From Paenibacillus sp. Marseille-Q4541 (lineage in GTDB: Bacteria; Bacillota; Bacilli; Paenibacillales; Paenibacillaceae), in assembly GCF_018310695.1 (NCBI RefSeq), contig NZ_JAGXCY010000001.1:434001-498000 (forward strand): a stretch of DNA of 64,000 nt, in the 5' to 3' direction. Positions within the stretch are counted from its first letter, which is position 1. Every line of letters begins with the position of its first letter. The position numbers and the translations under genes were made by a program. The notes under the pieces are model-generated. The model searched no databases and was not told the DNA's origin. It saw only the letters and a list, made by a program, of their open reading frames with translations. Below, one piece after another: positions 1-9,248 of this stretch.

Positions 1-1552
1 AAGATACAATATGCTCCGTTGTTGAGTAGCGTCCATTAATGACCTTTTGCGCTGTACCCGTTTTTCCACCAACTCGGTATCCATCAATAAATGCGGGACG
101 CCCTGTTCCTTTAGCTACAACACTTTCCAGTGCTTCCCGAACCTTCTTGGAGGTTTCTTCCGAGATAACCTGCCTTACCAGTTCAGGCTCCGTTTCTTCC
201 ACGATTTTTCCTGTTACCGGATCGACCCATGCTTTGGCAACAAATGGTTTGTACAATTTCCCACCGTTTATCGCGGCTGAGACGGCCGTTACCTGCTGTA
301 TAGGAGTAACAGATACCCCTTGACCAAAAGCAGTCGTAGCCAGCTCTACAGGACCCACCTGTGGAAGTTTAAATAAGATCCCAGAAGCCTCTCCGCTAAG
401 ATCAATTCCCGTCTTTGAGCCGAAACCGAAGTTTTTAATATACTTGAAAAGCGTCTCTTTGCCAAGCCTTTGGCCTAAAGCAACAAAGCCCGGGTTACAG
501 GAGTTTTCCACAACCTGTAAAAAGGTTTGGCTGCCATGTCCACCTTTTTTCCAGCATCGAAGTTTGGCTCCCCCGACTTCAACATATCCTGGATCGAAGA
601 AGCGGTCATTATTGAGGTCTACTTTCTTCTCTTCAAGTGCCGCGGCGAGCGTAATAATTTTGAAGGTTGAACCTGGCTCGTAGGTCATCCAAACCGGTAA
701 ATTACGATTATATATTTCAGCAGCATAGTCCTGATAGTTACCTGGTTCATAACCTGGGCGGCTGGCCATACCAAGTACTTCTCCTGTCTTGGGATTCATT
801 GCGATGGCAAGCGCAGAATTGGCTTGAAATTTGACCATAGCCTGATCAAGCTCACGTTCGATAATGGACTGGATTGGTTGATCTATGGTCAGTTTCAGAT
901 TGAGCCCATCTTGAGGAGCCTGATAAGTCTCGCTTGAACCCGGCATTAATCTCCCTGCGGCATCAGATAGGTAAGCAATCCCACCACCAATTCCATTTAA
1001 GTTTTCATCGTACGTTTTTTCAATACCTGTCAAACCCTGATTATCAATCCCAGTAAAACCAAGAATATGACCTGCAAGATCTCCAAAGGGATAGAATCGT
1101 TTATTATCTTCAGCTACAACAATGCCCGGAAGCTCCAAATCACGAATCTCCTGTGCTTTCTCCATCGTAATTTTGCGGCCCCCGGGCTTTATCTGAACTA
1201 TTCTTGCTTTCTTGGAGATAATACCCAGTACTTTCTCCTTTGTCATTCCAATGAGTGGAGCCAAAACTTCAGCAGTATGGTCCTTGTCTTTCACTTGTAC
1301 CGGAATAGCCATTATGGTTGGCGTTGTAATATTGTAAGCGAGAGAAATACCGTTCCGATCTTGAATTTGTCCTCTTTTGGCGGTATACGGTATTTCTCTG
1401 CGCCACAAATTCTCGGCTTCTTCCGATAATTCCGGACCTTTGACAAATTGTACATACGCTAAACGTACAACCAGTGTTGCAAATAAAATAAGCAGTATTA
1501 TCATGCACCATAGCAAACGGCGACGAAGCGTCACACTGGACACTTTGGCCAT
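1..1552 (-). CDS. spoVD: Stage V sporulation protein D (class B penicillin-binding protein), 3' end beyond window
   Basis: Translating the minus strand from ATG at 1552 gives an uninterrupted frame to the window edge (about 517 residues; the C-terminus is missing). An N-terminal membrane anchor (about residues 9-30) is followed by a PBP dimerisation region and a transpeptidase domain with all three active-site motifs: STFK with Ser about 295, SCN about 349 and KTGTA about 496. In Bacilli SpoVD is a transpeptidase needed for spore cortex peptidoglycan. Position directly after pbpB and close similarity to it suggest the classic pbpB-spoVD tandem duplication. An in-frame ATG exists at 1558, but the GGGGGGAG ribosome site fits 1552 better. 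The usual C-terminal PASTA domain would lie outside the window. Confidence 0.93.
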   Translation of the reverse strand, partial: MAKVSSVTLRRRLLWCMIILLILFATLVVRLAYVQFVKGPELSEEAENLWRREIPYTAKRGQIQDRNGISLAYNITTPTIMAIPVQVKDKDHTAEVLAPLIGMTKEKVLGIISKKARIVQIKPGGRKITMEKAQEIRDLELPGIVVAEDNKRFYPFGDLAGHILGFTGIDNQGLTGIEKTYDENLNGIGGGIAYLSDAAGRLMPGSSETYQAPQDGLNLKLTIDQPIQSIIERELDQAMVKFQANSALAIAMNPKTGEVLGMASRPGYEPGNYQDYAAEIYNRNLPVWMTYEPGSTFKIITLAAALEEKKVDLNNDRFFDPGYVEVGGAKLRCWKKGGHGSQTFLQVVENSCNPGFVALGQRLGKETLFKYIKNFGFGSKTGIDLSGEASGILFKLPQVGPVELATTAFGQGVSVTPIQQVTAVSAAINGGKLYKPFVAKAWVDPVTGKIVEETEPELVRQVISEETSKKVREALESVVAKGTGRPAFIDGYRVGGKTGTAQKVINGRYSTTEHIVS

Positions 1553-1582
1553 ATTCATCTCCCCCCTACTTGTCTCCATCAT

Positions 1583-1612
1583 TCACAATGCTATTCATCA
1601 TTATGAATATTC
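1583..1612 (-). promoter_or_regulatory. Candidate SigE-type promoter of spoVD
   Basis: In the 87-base gap between pbpB and spoVD the minus strand has GAATATT (1606-1612), a 15-base spacer and CATTGTGA (1583-1590). This resembles the SigE layout (-35 with ATATT, -10 beginning CAT), but the -10 departs from CATANNNT. SigE control is known for spoVD in Bacillus subtilis; here it is an inference from a partial match. Confidence 0.35.
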
Positions 1613-1639
1613 AGGACAACCAGGGAATAGAACAAGCCT

Positions 1640-3934
1640 TTAGTTATCTCCGCGCTCTTCTGCCGTAGTACCATCAAGTTCGTTTATGTCAGCAATCTTA
1701 TCCGGTTTCGTTACACCTGTATCCGCATTATTATCTGAGCTTTCCGTTCCGTCTGAAGCAGGAACATCTTCATCGGGTTCTCCGGTTACGGTTTCTTTGG
1801 CTGTCTTCAGCGTAAGAACAACGGTACGCTGTTCTCCAGACACCTCTACTTTTTGCTCAGAAACAAAACCCTCCCCTTCGGTTCTAACGCCGACTCTTAG
1901 CAGAGTGAGCACTTCCAGGGCATCCCGGAGAGATTCACCTTTAAGATCGGGGACTTCCATCGTATCACTTTCTTCTGTAAGCAAATACACACGTTGTCCC
2001 GGCGTCAGAGCTACACCAGACTCTGGATACTGCTTGATGACTTTGCTTCCTTTCCCAAGCGTTTCATAAGCAATCCCCTGATCGAGGAGCAGTGCTCTCG
2101 CTTCTTTCCCTGATTTACCGACTAGATCCGGTGCTTTCTTGCGAATGACTTCCGTCTTATTGGTAGGGCTCTCTGATGCTACCTCTTTAGGAACCCCCAA
2201 ATAAGTAAGAGACTTAGACATAATCTCCTTAAACACAGGGGCAGCAGCTGTACCACCACCTACTGTTGGGTCATTCGGTTGGTCAATCACAACGATCATC
2301 GCGATCTTAGGATTGTCAGCAGGCGCGTATCCGATAAAAGAAACCACGGCCTTGGTGTGATCATATTTACCATTAACAATCTTGATGGCTGTACCTGTTT
2401 TACCTGCAACACGATATCCATCAATATATGCATACCGTCCAGAACCTTTTTCCTGATCAGCTACAACTTGTTCAAGATAGCCGCTAACGGTTTTCGACGT
2501 CGTTTCCGAAATCACTTGTCTTACTACCTTCGGTTCAATCGTTTCAACTTCCCCGTTGTTAGGATCTTTGATCTCTTTGACCAGATGCGGCACCATCAAT
2601 TTTCCGCCATTTGCAATGGCAGAAACGGCTGCCACCTGTTGTAATGGCGTAACCTGCACGAGACCGTGTCCATAGGATGCGGCAGCAATATCGGATGCAT
2701 AATGCAGTTCACGGATGGGAGAAGCGGATTCATTCGGCAAATCAATCCCTGTTTTTACGCCAAAACCAAACTTATCAATATAACTGCGCAGCTTCTCACC
2801 GCCAAGCATTTTGTAACCCAAATTGACAAAAGCAACGTTACTAGAACGTTTAACACCGTCAAGATACGTTAATGTACCCCAATTGCGGCTTACGTCACTG
2901 ATGGTACGTCCGCCTACTGTAACACTACCTGATTCATAGGTTGCGTTCGGGTTAAACAGCTTTTCTTCCACTGCTCCTGCGAGTGTAACAATCTTAAAGG
3001 TTGATCCCGGCTCATAAATGGACTGAGTCGCATGATTAAAAAAGTTTTTCGGTTCCGATTCCCAGTAGGAGTTCGGATTATAATTCGGCATATTAGCCAT
3101 ACCAAGGATCTCCATGGTATTAGGATCTGCTGCAATGACCGTCATACTGATCGGGTCATATTTTTCTACCGTTTTTTTCATCGCTTCTTCAATGTAGAAC
3201 TGGATCGTATCATCCAAGGTTAACTTTAGATTTTTCCCATTTACAGGAGGAGTATACGAGGTATTGGAACTGTTCAGTTCAAGACCCTTTCGATCCGCCT
3301 GATATAAAAGTTTGCCGTTTGTTCCTTTTAGCTGGTCATTATAATACAGTTCCAAACCATAAACGGGTTCACCTTCTTTGTTGAGATAACCTAGCACATG
3401 TGATGCCAGATTGTTTTCTGGGTAAAACCGTTTAGATTGATCTATCGTATATACGGCGGTTGGAGCCTTATATTCTTTTTCCAGTTGTTTGATAAACTCA
3501 TCTACTTTATCCTTTAACTCCTGATCAATTTTATAGCCTTCACTTCGCACTTCACGGTAAGGTCTATATTTTCCGTTCTCCCTTTTTGCTCTTACATCCG
3601 CGCGAAGACCTGCCTCATCTTTACCCAGCAATTCATGAAGCCCGCTTATAACGACATCCTCAATCCCTTTTTCCTGAATCACTTCCGGATTAACGATAAC
3701 GGTATAGGCAGGCGCATCTGCAGCAAGTACATTCCCATTTCGATCCGTAATTGTTCCTCGCTCAGCGGGAATGTCTTCTTTACGATCTATCAAAAGAGCA
3801 GCATGTTCCTGCCATGTCTTCGCATCGACAACTTGTATCCAAAATACTTTCCCGATAAGTACAAGAAAAAAGAGGGTGATGATCCCTCCAATAAGTAGCG
3901 TGCGAAGTTTTATTCTTTTCCCTGTTTTCCCCAT
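1640..3934 (-). CDS. pbpB: Penicillin-binding protein 2B, septal transpeptidase with PASTA domains
   Basis: The protein is about 764 residues: N-terminal membrane anchor (about 10-30), PBP dimerisation domain, transpeptidase domain and two C-terminal PASTA modules (about 590-700), then an acidic, low-complexity tail. Active-site motifs are visible: STFK with Ser about 311, SSN about 364 and KTGTA about 511. The family cross-links septal peptidoglycan in the divisome with FtsW and FtsL/DivIC. I start it at ATG 3934, seven bases after GAGG; an in-frame TTG at 3940 is less well placed. It follows ftsL by 40 bases and precedes spoVD in the same direction. The acidic tail after the PASTA modules is longer than I expect for the family. 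Confidence 0.96.
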   Translation of the reverse strand: MGKTGKRIKLRTLLIGGIITLFFLVLIGKVFWIQVVDAKTWQEHAALLIDRKEDIPAERGTITDRNGNVLAADAPAYTVIVNPEVIQEKGIEDVVISGLHELLGKDEAGLRADVRAKRENGKYRPYREVRSEGYKIDQELKDKVDEFIKQLEKEYKAPTAVYTIDQSKRFYPENNLASHVLGYLNKEGEPVYGLELYYNDQLKGTNGKLLYQADRKGLELNSSNTSYTPPVNGKNLKLTLDDTIQFYIEEAMKKTVEKYDPISMTVIAADPNTMEILGMANMPNYNPNSYWESEPKNFFNHATQSIYEPGSTFKIVTLAGAVEEKLFNPNATYESGSVTVGGRTISDVSRNWGTLTYLDGVKRSSNVAFVNLGYKMLGGEKLRSYIDKFGFGVKTGIDLPNESASPIRELHYASDIAAASYGHGLVQVTPLQQVAAVSAIANGGKLMVPHLVKEIKDPNNGEVETIEPKVVRQVISETTSKTVSGYLEQVVADQEKGSGRYAYIDGYRVAGKTGTAIKIVNGKYDHTKAVVSFIGYAPADNPKIAMIVVIDQPNDPTVGGGTAAAPVFKEIMSKSLTYLGVPKEVASESPTNKTEVIRKKAPDLVGKSGKEARALLLDQGIAYETLGKGSKVIKQYPESGVALTPGQRVYLLTEESDTMEVPDLKGESLRDALEVLTLLRVGVRTEGEGFVSEQKVEVSGEQRTVVLTLKTAKETVTGEPDEDVPASDGTESSDNNADTGVTKPDKIADINELDGTTAEERGDN

Positions 3935-3974
3935 AATCAAACCTCACATTTCTTACCCGTCATATATCCCTTTT

Positions 3975-4373
3975 CTAAGGAGAATCAGGAGTAACCGACG
4001 TTCTTTGAACTCGAATGGCATTTTGATCGGTAGATGGCTCAATGTAACCCAGCTCTCTCGCTTTAGCCACAATTTCGCTCTCTAGTTTTTCTTTTTGAAC
4101 ATCGAGCACAGATATTTCTTTGTTTGCTACCGTGATACTCTGGTTTACCGTGTGCGTCTGCTTGTTGAGGTCGTAAATACTTGCGTATCTGCCAACCAAA
4201 ACACTCACTACCACTGCACATACGAGTACAGTCATGAGATACAAGAATTTCTCTCTTGCAGGCAGTCCTGTTCTTCGAGTAACGACTTTCGTCGTCTCCT
4301 TATAGCTCTGGGGCTTTAGCTGTTCAGCAGTTGCCCTCTCTTTCATTGCCAGGTTGCCACGTGTATAGGCCAT
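3975..4373 (-). CDS. ftsL: Cell division protein FtsL
   Basis: A 132-residue bitopic membrane protein: basic cytoplasmic N-terminus (1-42), one transmembrane helix (about 43-61) and a short extracellular coiled coil (about 66-115). This architecture and the position between rsmH and pbpB identify FtsL, which with DivIC/FtsB recruits and activates the septal synthase. Sequence conservation in this family is low, so context carries much of the call. AAGGAG lies nine bases before the ATG. It lies 28 bases after rsmH, consistent with one transcript. Confidence 0.88.
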   Translation of the reverse strand: MAYTRGNLAMKERATAEQLKPQSYKETTKVVTRRTGLPAREKFLYLMTVLVCAVVVSVLVGRYASIYDLNKQTHTVNQSITVANKEISVLDVQKEKLESEIVAKARELGYIEPSTDQNAIRVQRTSVTPDSP

Positions 4374-4401
4374 AGTTCAACTCTCCTTACGTTTCAATAG
4401 G

Positions 4402-5352
4402 TTAAAGTTTTTCCGCTACACGCAGCTTCGCTGAACGCGCTCTGGGGTTTTGCGTCAGTTCTGCTTCTGAAGGTACGATTGGCTTACGATTCACAAGCCG
4501 AAGTGTTCCTTTACCTCCACATACACATAACGGGAAGTCAGGTGGGCATGTACATTTCGCCAAATAACTGCTAAAGATTTGTTTACATATCCTATCTTCC
4601 AGGGAATGAAACGTAATAACAGATACTCTTCCTCCAGGTTTTAAACAACGCACGGCCTGATGCAAAGCTTCTTCAAATGCACCGAGCTCATCATTCACGG
4701 CAATTCGAAGTGCTTGAAAGCTTCGTTTAGCAGGATGTCCGCCCGTTCTTCTGGCTGCTGCGGGAATACCCTCTTTAATGATATCGACCAATTGGCCTGT
4801 AGTTTCAATAGGGGCAGACTTTCTCTTTTCACCTATTACCCGCGCAATGCGTCTTGAAAACTTTTCTTCGCCATAAACATACAAAATTCGAGCAATTTCT
4901 TCCTCGCTCCACTCATTGATGATGTCTTTTGCCGTCAAAAGAGCAGATTGATCCATCCGCATATCCAGCGGAGCATCATGGTTGTAACTGAATCCGCGTT
5001 CTCCTTCATCGAACTGAGGAGAGGAGACGCCTAGATCGTACAAAATACCATCGACCTGCGGTACTCCATCCGTCATAGGTACGTCTTGTTGACTTAGCAC
5101 TTCGGTCAGATCTCGGAAATTGGTCTTTACGAGTGTAATCCCGGTACCAAACTCCGCCAATTTGCTTTTTGCATTATCCAGAGCCCAATCATCCTGATCA
5201 AGTGCAATGAGCCTTCCTTGCGGGCCTAGTTTTGAGGCAATTACAGAGCTGTGTCCAGCACCGCCTAATGTGCAGTCCACGTAAATCCCGTCCTGCTTGA
5301 TGTTCAGTCCTTCGGTTGCTTCTTCTTTGAGTACGGTAATGTGGTGAAACAC
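4402..5352 (-). CDS. rsmH: 16S rRNA (cytosine1402-N4)-methyltransferase RsmH
   Basis: 316 residues, the usual size for RsmH (MraW). The S-adenosylmethionine site is seen as [11 protein letters not shown] (about 25-35), with [12 protein letters not shown] (about 106-117), the [14 protein letters not shown] stretch and the C-terminal VISFHSLEDR-like motif. The enzyme methylates N4 of C1402 in the ribosomal P site together with RsmI. The start is GTG at 5352, preceded by GGAGG. It sits between mraZ and ftsL as in most Gram-positive division clusters. Confidence 0.97.
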   Translation of the reverse strand: MFHHITVLKEEATEGLNIKQDGIYVDCTLGGAGHSSVIASKLGPQGRLIALDQDDWALDNAKSKLAEFGTGITLVKTNFRDLTEVLSQQDVPMTDGVPQVDGILYDLGVSSPQFDEGERGFSYNHDAPLDMRMDQSALLTAKDIINEWSEEEIARILYVYGEEKFSRRIARVIGEKRKSAPIETTGQLVDIIKEGIPAAARRTGGHPAKRSFQALRIAVNDELGAFEEALHQAVRCLKPGGRVSVITFHSLEDRICKQIFSSYLAKCTCPPDFPLCVCGGKGTLRLVNRKPIVPSEAELTQNPRARSAKLRVAEKL

Positions 5353-5445
5353 TTGCTTGTCCTCCAGACATTGTTTTGATTTACAGATTTGTTTACTTCA
5401 ACTCTGCACAGGTTGTGTAGTTCTTTGTTGTCTTCCTCATGCTAG

Positions 5446-5883
5446 CTAAAACTCAAAATTAAAATCGACCAGCTTCTCGGCAATATCGTTAAACGTTTCT
5501 TCAGATTGGCTATAATATTGTTCCCAAATGCCTTTGCTCCAGATCTCCACCCGATTCGATACACCAAGGACAACACATTCTTTGTCCATCTTGGCATACT
5601 CTCGCAGCGTGGGCGGTAAATTTACCCTGCCCTGTTTGTCGAGTTCGCATTCTGTTGCTCCTGAGAAAAAAAAGCGTGTGAACGCACGTGCATCGGATTT
5701 CATCAGCGGAAGAGCTTTAAGTTTCTGTTCCATGATCGCCCATTCTTCCATTGGGTACACAAACAGACACTGGTCTAAGCCACGGGTGATCACAAAGCTA
5801 GAACCAAGAGGGTCACGGAACTTGGCCGGAATAATGATTCGGCCTTTATCGTCAATGCTATGTTGGAACTCCCCCATAAACAT
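5446..5883 (-). CDS. mraZ: Transcriptional regulator MraZ
   Basis: 145 residues with two SpoVT-AbrB-like half-domains, each carrying the family signature: [13 protein letters not shown] at 11-23 and [15 protein letters not shown] at 82-96. The N-terminus [11 protein letters not shown] is typical of MraZ, supporting the start at 5883. MraZ binds DNA as a ring-shaped oligomer and controls its own division operon. It is the first gene of the mraZ-rsmH-ftsL-pbpB-spoVD run and is preceded by a promoter overlapping three in-phase GTGG repeats. Confidence 0.97.
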   Translation of the reverse strand: MFMGEFQHSIDDKGRIIIPAKFRDPLGSSFVITRGLDQCLFVYPMEEWAIMEQKLKALPLMKSDARAFTRFFFSGATECELDKQGRVNLPPTLREYAKMDKECVVLGVSNRVEIWSKGIWEQYYSQSEETFNDIAEKLVDFNFEF

Positions 5884-5910
5884 TGTCTACCACTCCTCAC
5901 CCTGAGCTCT

Positions 5911-5940
5911 CCACTTTGCTCCACTTTCCACCACTTAAGC
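5911..5940 (-). promoter_or_regulatory. MraZ box (three 10-base repeats)
   Basis: On the minus strand three repeats, GTGGTGGAAA, GTGGAGCAAA and GTGGAGAGCT, follow one another at an exact 10-base period (CCAC on plus at 5911, 5921 and 5931). They lie just downstream of the mraZ -10 element. MraZ is known to bind three or four short G-rich direct repeats spaced by one helical turn upstream of mraZ. Autoregulation here is inferred. Confidence 0.82.
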
Positions 5941-5966
5941 ATAATAGATTCGCTTGTAAAAATCAA
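5938..5966 (-). promoter_or_regulatory. SigA-type promoter of mraZ
   Basis: TTGATT (5961-5966), a 17-base spacer and TATGCT (5938-5943) on minus. It overlaps the last MraZ repeat, which would fit repression by blocking polymerase. Confidence 0.6.
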
Positions 5967-6027
5967 AACCCTTCTAGCTTGCTTTGAAACTTTTTGGAAA
6001 AGATGTTAAGACACTACCTTGACGCAC

Positions 6028-6079
6028 AAAAAAAGAGTGATGTGTCCGCCTTTGTTGGCTTTTCACATCACTCTCAAAA
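6028..6079 (-). terminator. Terminator after ahcY
   Basis: Minus-strand hairpin with arms GAGTGATGTG and CACATCACTC (10 perfect pairs, about 19-base loop) followed by seven T. It separates the bshC-ahcY transcript from mraZ. Confidence 0.9.
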
Positions 6080-6146
6080 AAATGTTGCTGTTTTTCTTTT
6101 GAATAAAGAATTAGCAGTTACCAATTACAAAGATAACGAGAACAGG

Positions 6147-7412
6147 TTAAGCATTCCAGCTATCGAGGTAGTCTTTTTGTTTCTCTGTCAGTGTATCAAG
6201 ACCAATATTTAGACTTTCCAGTTTATAACGAGCCACTTTTTCATCAATCTCATAAGGAACCTTAATGACTGCACGATCCAAGTTTTCATGATTTTCTTTT
6301 ACATAACGAAGACCAAGCGCTTGAAGCGCAAACGTAGTATCCATAATTTCTGCTGGATGGCCGTCCGCAGCTGCCAAGTTAACGAGACGACCTTCAGCAA
6401 GCAGATACATTTTGCGTCCGTCTGCGAAGCGGTATTCTTCGATATTTTTGCGAACTGTACGGATGGAGACCGCACGTTTCGCAAGTTCAGGTTTGTTCAC
6501 TTCGACATCGAAATGACCCGCGTTTGCCAAAATAGCTCCGTCTTTCATCACATCATAATGTTCCCCTGTAATTACATCCTTGTTGCCTGTAACCGTAATG
6601 AAGAAATTACCGAGTTTTGCAGCTTCCACCATCGGCATAACTTGGAACCCATCCATATGCGCTTCAACCGCTTTGATCGCATCAACTTCCGTTACGATCA
6701 CATTTGCTCCAAGTCCTTTGGCACGCATAGCAACACCTTTACCACACCATCCGTATCCAACGACGACAACAGTGCTTCCCGCTACGACAAGATTCGTTGT
6801 ACGAATAATACCATCAAATGCGGATTGTCCTGTTCCATAACGGTTGTCGAAAAGATGTTTACAGTATGCGTCATTAACTGCCACCATTGGTAGTTTGAGT
6901 ACTCCCTGTTTTTCGAGTGCTTTCAGCTTAATAATTCCTGTTGTCGTTTCTTCTGCTCCACCGCGAATCGTCTCAAGCAGTTCCGGTCTCTCGGAATGAA
7001 GAATCGTAACCAGATCCCCACCATCATCGATGATAAAATCAGGTTTGGTTTCTAGTGAATTAATAATCAATTGCTTATATTCAGCAGGGTCTGGATTGTA
7101 TTTTGCAAAAACGGTAATCCCGTCTTCAACAAGTGCTGCACATACGTCATCTTGTGTGGACAGTGGATTACTTCCTGTAATCGTTACTTTGGCTCCACCC
7201 GCTTGAATTACTTTCGCAAGATAGGCTGTTTTCGCTTCAAGATGAAGGCAAATCGTAATGTTAAGACCTTGAAAAGGCAGATCTGCCTCAAACTCTTTAC
7301 GAACCCGGTTAAGTACCGGCATATGTGCTTCTACCCAATCGATCTTAAGATGTCCTTCTGGAGCAAGCCCCATATCAGCAACAATACTGTTTCTTAGTGC
7401 TTCCGTAGTCAT
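6147..7412 (-). CDS. ahcY: Adenosylhomocysteinase (archaeal/Thermotoga-like form)
   Basis: 421 residues. The NAD-binding motif GYGWCGKG is at about 219-226. Residues matching the catalytic set of the family are visible: Asp130 (DDGGD), Glu155 (EETTTG), Lys185 and Asp189. The enzyme splits S-adenosylhomocysteine into adenosine and homocysteine. The substrate region reads HLEAKTA rather than HMTVxTA, and the protein ends soon after QKDYLDSWNA, lacking the C-terminal Lys/Tyr tail of the classical enzyme. Both features fit the archaeal/Thermotoga branch, some members of which prefer S-inosylhomocysteine. It starts 15 bases after bshC with GGAGG, so the two are probably cotranscribed. Its placement inside the bshC-mraZ junction is unlike B. 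subtilis. Confidence 0.93.
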   Translation of the reverse strand: MTTEALRNSIVADMGLAPEGHLKIDWVEAHMPVLNRVRKEFEADLPFQGLNITICLHLEAKTAYLAKVIQAGGAKVTITGSNPLSTQDDVCAALVEDGITVFAKYNPDPAEYKQLIINSLETKPDFIIDDGGDLVTILHSERPELLETIRGGAEETTTGIIKLKALEKQGVLKLPMVAVNDAYCKHLFDNRYGTGQSAFDGIIRTTNLVVAGSTVVVVGYGWCGKGVAMRAKGLGANVIVTEVDAIKAVEAHMDGFQVMPMVEAAKLGNFFITVTGNKDVITGEHYDVMKDGAILANAGHFDVEVNKPELAKRAVSIRTVRKNIEEYRFADGRKMYLLAEGRLVNLAAADGHPAEIMDTTFALQALGLRYVKENHENLDRAVIKVPYEIDEKVARYKLESLNIGLDTLTEKQKDYLDSWNA

Positions 7413-7426
7413 CCTGGTTCCTCCAA

Positions 7427-9061
7427 TTATATATACAAAATATGATGATTGCCGCTGAGATCAGCTGGTACGTTCATGAGATCAGCGAGCCATTCCTTGC
7501 CGTAGCGATTTAAATAACCATAAACGTTATAAACTCTCTCCTGCGGACGCTTCATTGGGAACAGCGTTATCTCGAGAGTGTCCCATTGTTTTACCGAAGC
7601 TTCGTGTCTTTGTGCTATTGCCTGCTTCGTTCTCAGCTGCATATAAGCGATCTGTTCTTCTATCTTGCCACTGTTCGTTGTACCAAGTCGTCCGAGCCCA
7701 GGTTCAATCTGATTCAGCTGTTCAAGTACAGGAGCATATAGCTTATGGAATGAAGTTTTTAATAGTTCAAACTGTCCATTCATATCAAACTCATCCAGAC
7801 TACTTAGCCAAGCATTCTTTTTATCGTCAAAAGAGTACTGGATGTCATTAAAGTTCAAATCATATTTATCCATTAATTTTTGAATATGGTGATCCAATAT
7901 AGTGTACGACATCCGTGGCTGCAATATTGGCATCCGAAGTCCAAAGCGGTGGAAAGCGTCTTTAGCAAGAGCCCAATAAGCAATCTCAGCATGGCCCAAC
8001 ACGGTGGATAACACAGGGAACAAAGAGTCCTGCATAAGTGGCCTTGTAAGTACATTGTTGCTGAAACGCTCCGGATGTTGTCTTAGCACTTCGATAAGTT
8101 CTGTTTTGGTAAAGGAAACGTACCCTCTACGGTCGATAAATTTGCCATTTTCTTTATGTAGCAACAACCGCGCACCTTCATGGATATAAAATAGATTCGC
8201 ACAATCTGGTGTTACATCCGCCTGCGTTCCAAAACCACTCGTTACTACGCGACCTGCTGACTCATGATAACATTGCTCCAGCGAGTCATTATCTTCAATC
8301 ATCCGCTCAAATATTGGCATTTCCAACCTGCGTAGCTCCGGATCAGCCGAATCCATCATTACAAGTCCGTAGGAACCAAACAACTGCCCTATCATCTTGG
8401 CGAATACATCACTTAAACTGAGGTACTCATCTTGAACGGCTTCCTTGATATTTGAAATCAGTTCCGGCTTGTAATCTGTATCAGGAAGTAACTCTTCTAG
8501 CTTGTGTATTGCTTGAAGCCAGTTATCCCGTTCCACGCTTACATTACTAACGGAAGCTCTGCCGTCATATCGACCCGGCATTTTCACTTTCGTGATACCA
8601 AGATCAGATGTCAGCATATAAGTATGATCTACTTCATCCCAATCATGATCTTCTCCCGCAATCCAGAATATAGGAATGACAGGACGGTTCAACTTCTTCT
8701 CAGCTTCATGTGCAGCCTTGATGATCGTTGCCGCTTTATAAATAACGAGCAATGATCCAGTAAAGAGCCCACTTTGTTGTCCACCAGTTATGACCAAAGC
8801 ATCTGGTTCAGCCAAACGCTCAATTGCTTGCATTACTGCCGGATGTGAATTTAGTCTTCCATTATATGAACGCAAAAAACTTACGATATCTTGCCGATCC
8901 ACCCGTGTATCTTCGGTTCGATCTAGCCATTCAGCACGCGCTGCGTAGCTTCCTGCATCACGAAAATCATATTCGTACAAATGATGTATGGCCTCATCGT
9001 AACGTAAATAATGTTCCGCGAGTGGTGATCCACTACGAAGCGCCTCAGGAATTACATTCAT
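7427..9061 (-). CDS. bshC: Bacillithiol biosynthesis cysteine-adding enzyme BshC
   Basis: 544 residues, full length for BshC (YllA). Typical stretches include VITGGQQSGLFTGSLL (about 90-105) and PVIPIFWIAGEDHDWDEVDH (about 128-147), a Rossmann-like core, with a long coiled coil towards the C-terminus. BshC adds cysteine to GlcN-malate in the last step of bacillithiol synthesis in the cytoplasm. It starts at ATG 9061 after GGAGG and has its own SigA promoter. In B. subtilis it directly precedes mraZ (yllB); here ahcY lies between them. Confidence 0.95.
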   Translation of the reverse strand: MNVIPEALRSGSPLAEHYLRYDEAIHHLYEYDFRDAGSYAARAEWLDRTEDTRVDRQDIVSFLRSYNGRLNSHPAVMQAIERLAEPDALVITGGQQSGLFTGSLLVIYKAATIIKAAHEAEKKLNRPVIPIFWIAGEDHDWDEVDHTYMLTSDLGITKVKMPGRYDGRASVSNVSVERDNWLQAIHKLEELLPDTDYKPELISNIKEAVQDEYLSLSDVFAKMIGQLFGSYGLVMMDSADPELRRLEMPIFERMIEDNDSLEQCYHESAGRVVTSGFGTQADVTPDCANLFYIHEGARLLLHKENGKFIDRRGYVSFTKTELIEVLRQHPERFSNNVLTRPLMQDSLFPVLSTVLGHAEIAYWALAKDAFHRFGLRMPILQPRMSYTILDHHIQKLMDKYDLNFNDIQYSFDDKKNAWLSSLDEFDMNGQFELLKTSFHKLYAPVLEQLNQIEPGLGRLGTTNSGKIEEQIAYMQLRTKQAIAQRHEASVKQWDTLEITLFPMKRPQERVYNVYGYLNRYGKEWLADLMNVPADLSGNHHILYI

Positions 9062-9096
9062 GAGGTCATCCTCCTATTCATTTAAAGCCTTCTTCG

Positions 9097-9125
9097 ATTG
9101 TACCGAATGCTTAAGTTTCCGTCAA
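9097..9125 (-). promoter_or_regulatory. SigA-type promoter of bshC-ahcY
   Basis: TTGACG (9120-9125), 17-base spacer, TACAAT (9097-9102) on minus, about 36 bases before the bshC start. Confidence 0.75.
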
Positions 9126-9199
9126 AGTAATAATCGCATCTATAGAAGGAGTATTCCTTCGTGAAGTTCATCACATTCAGCTTCTCCCTCTGACAAATA

Positions 9200-9236
9200 T
9201 AAAAGAAGCCGCCGATGCTAACATCGGGCGGCTTCT
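9200..9236 (-). terminator. Terminator of the opp operon
   Basis: GC-rich hairpin of 13-14 base arms (GAAGCCGCC...GGCGGCTTC, loop TTAG) followed by TTTT on minus, just after oppF. Confidence 0.88.
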
Positions 9237-9248
9237 AACCAAAACATA

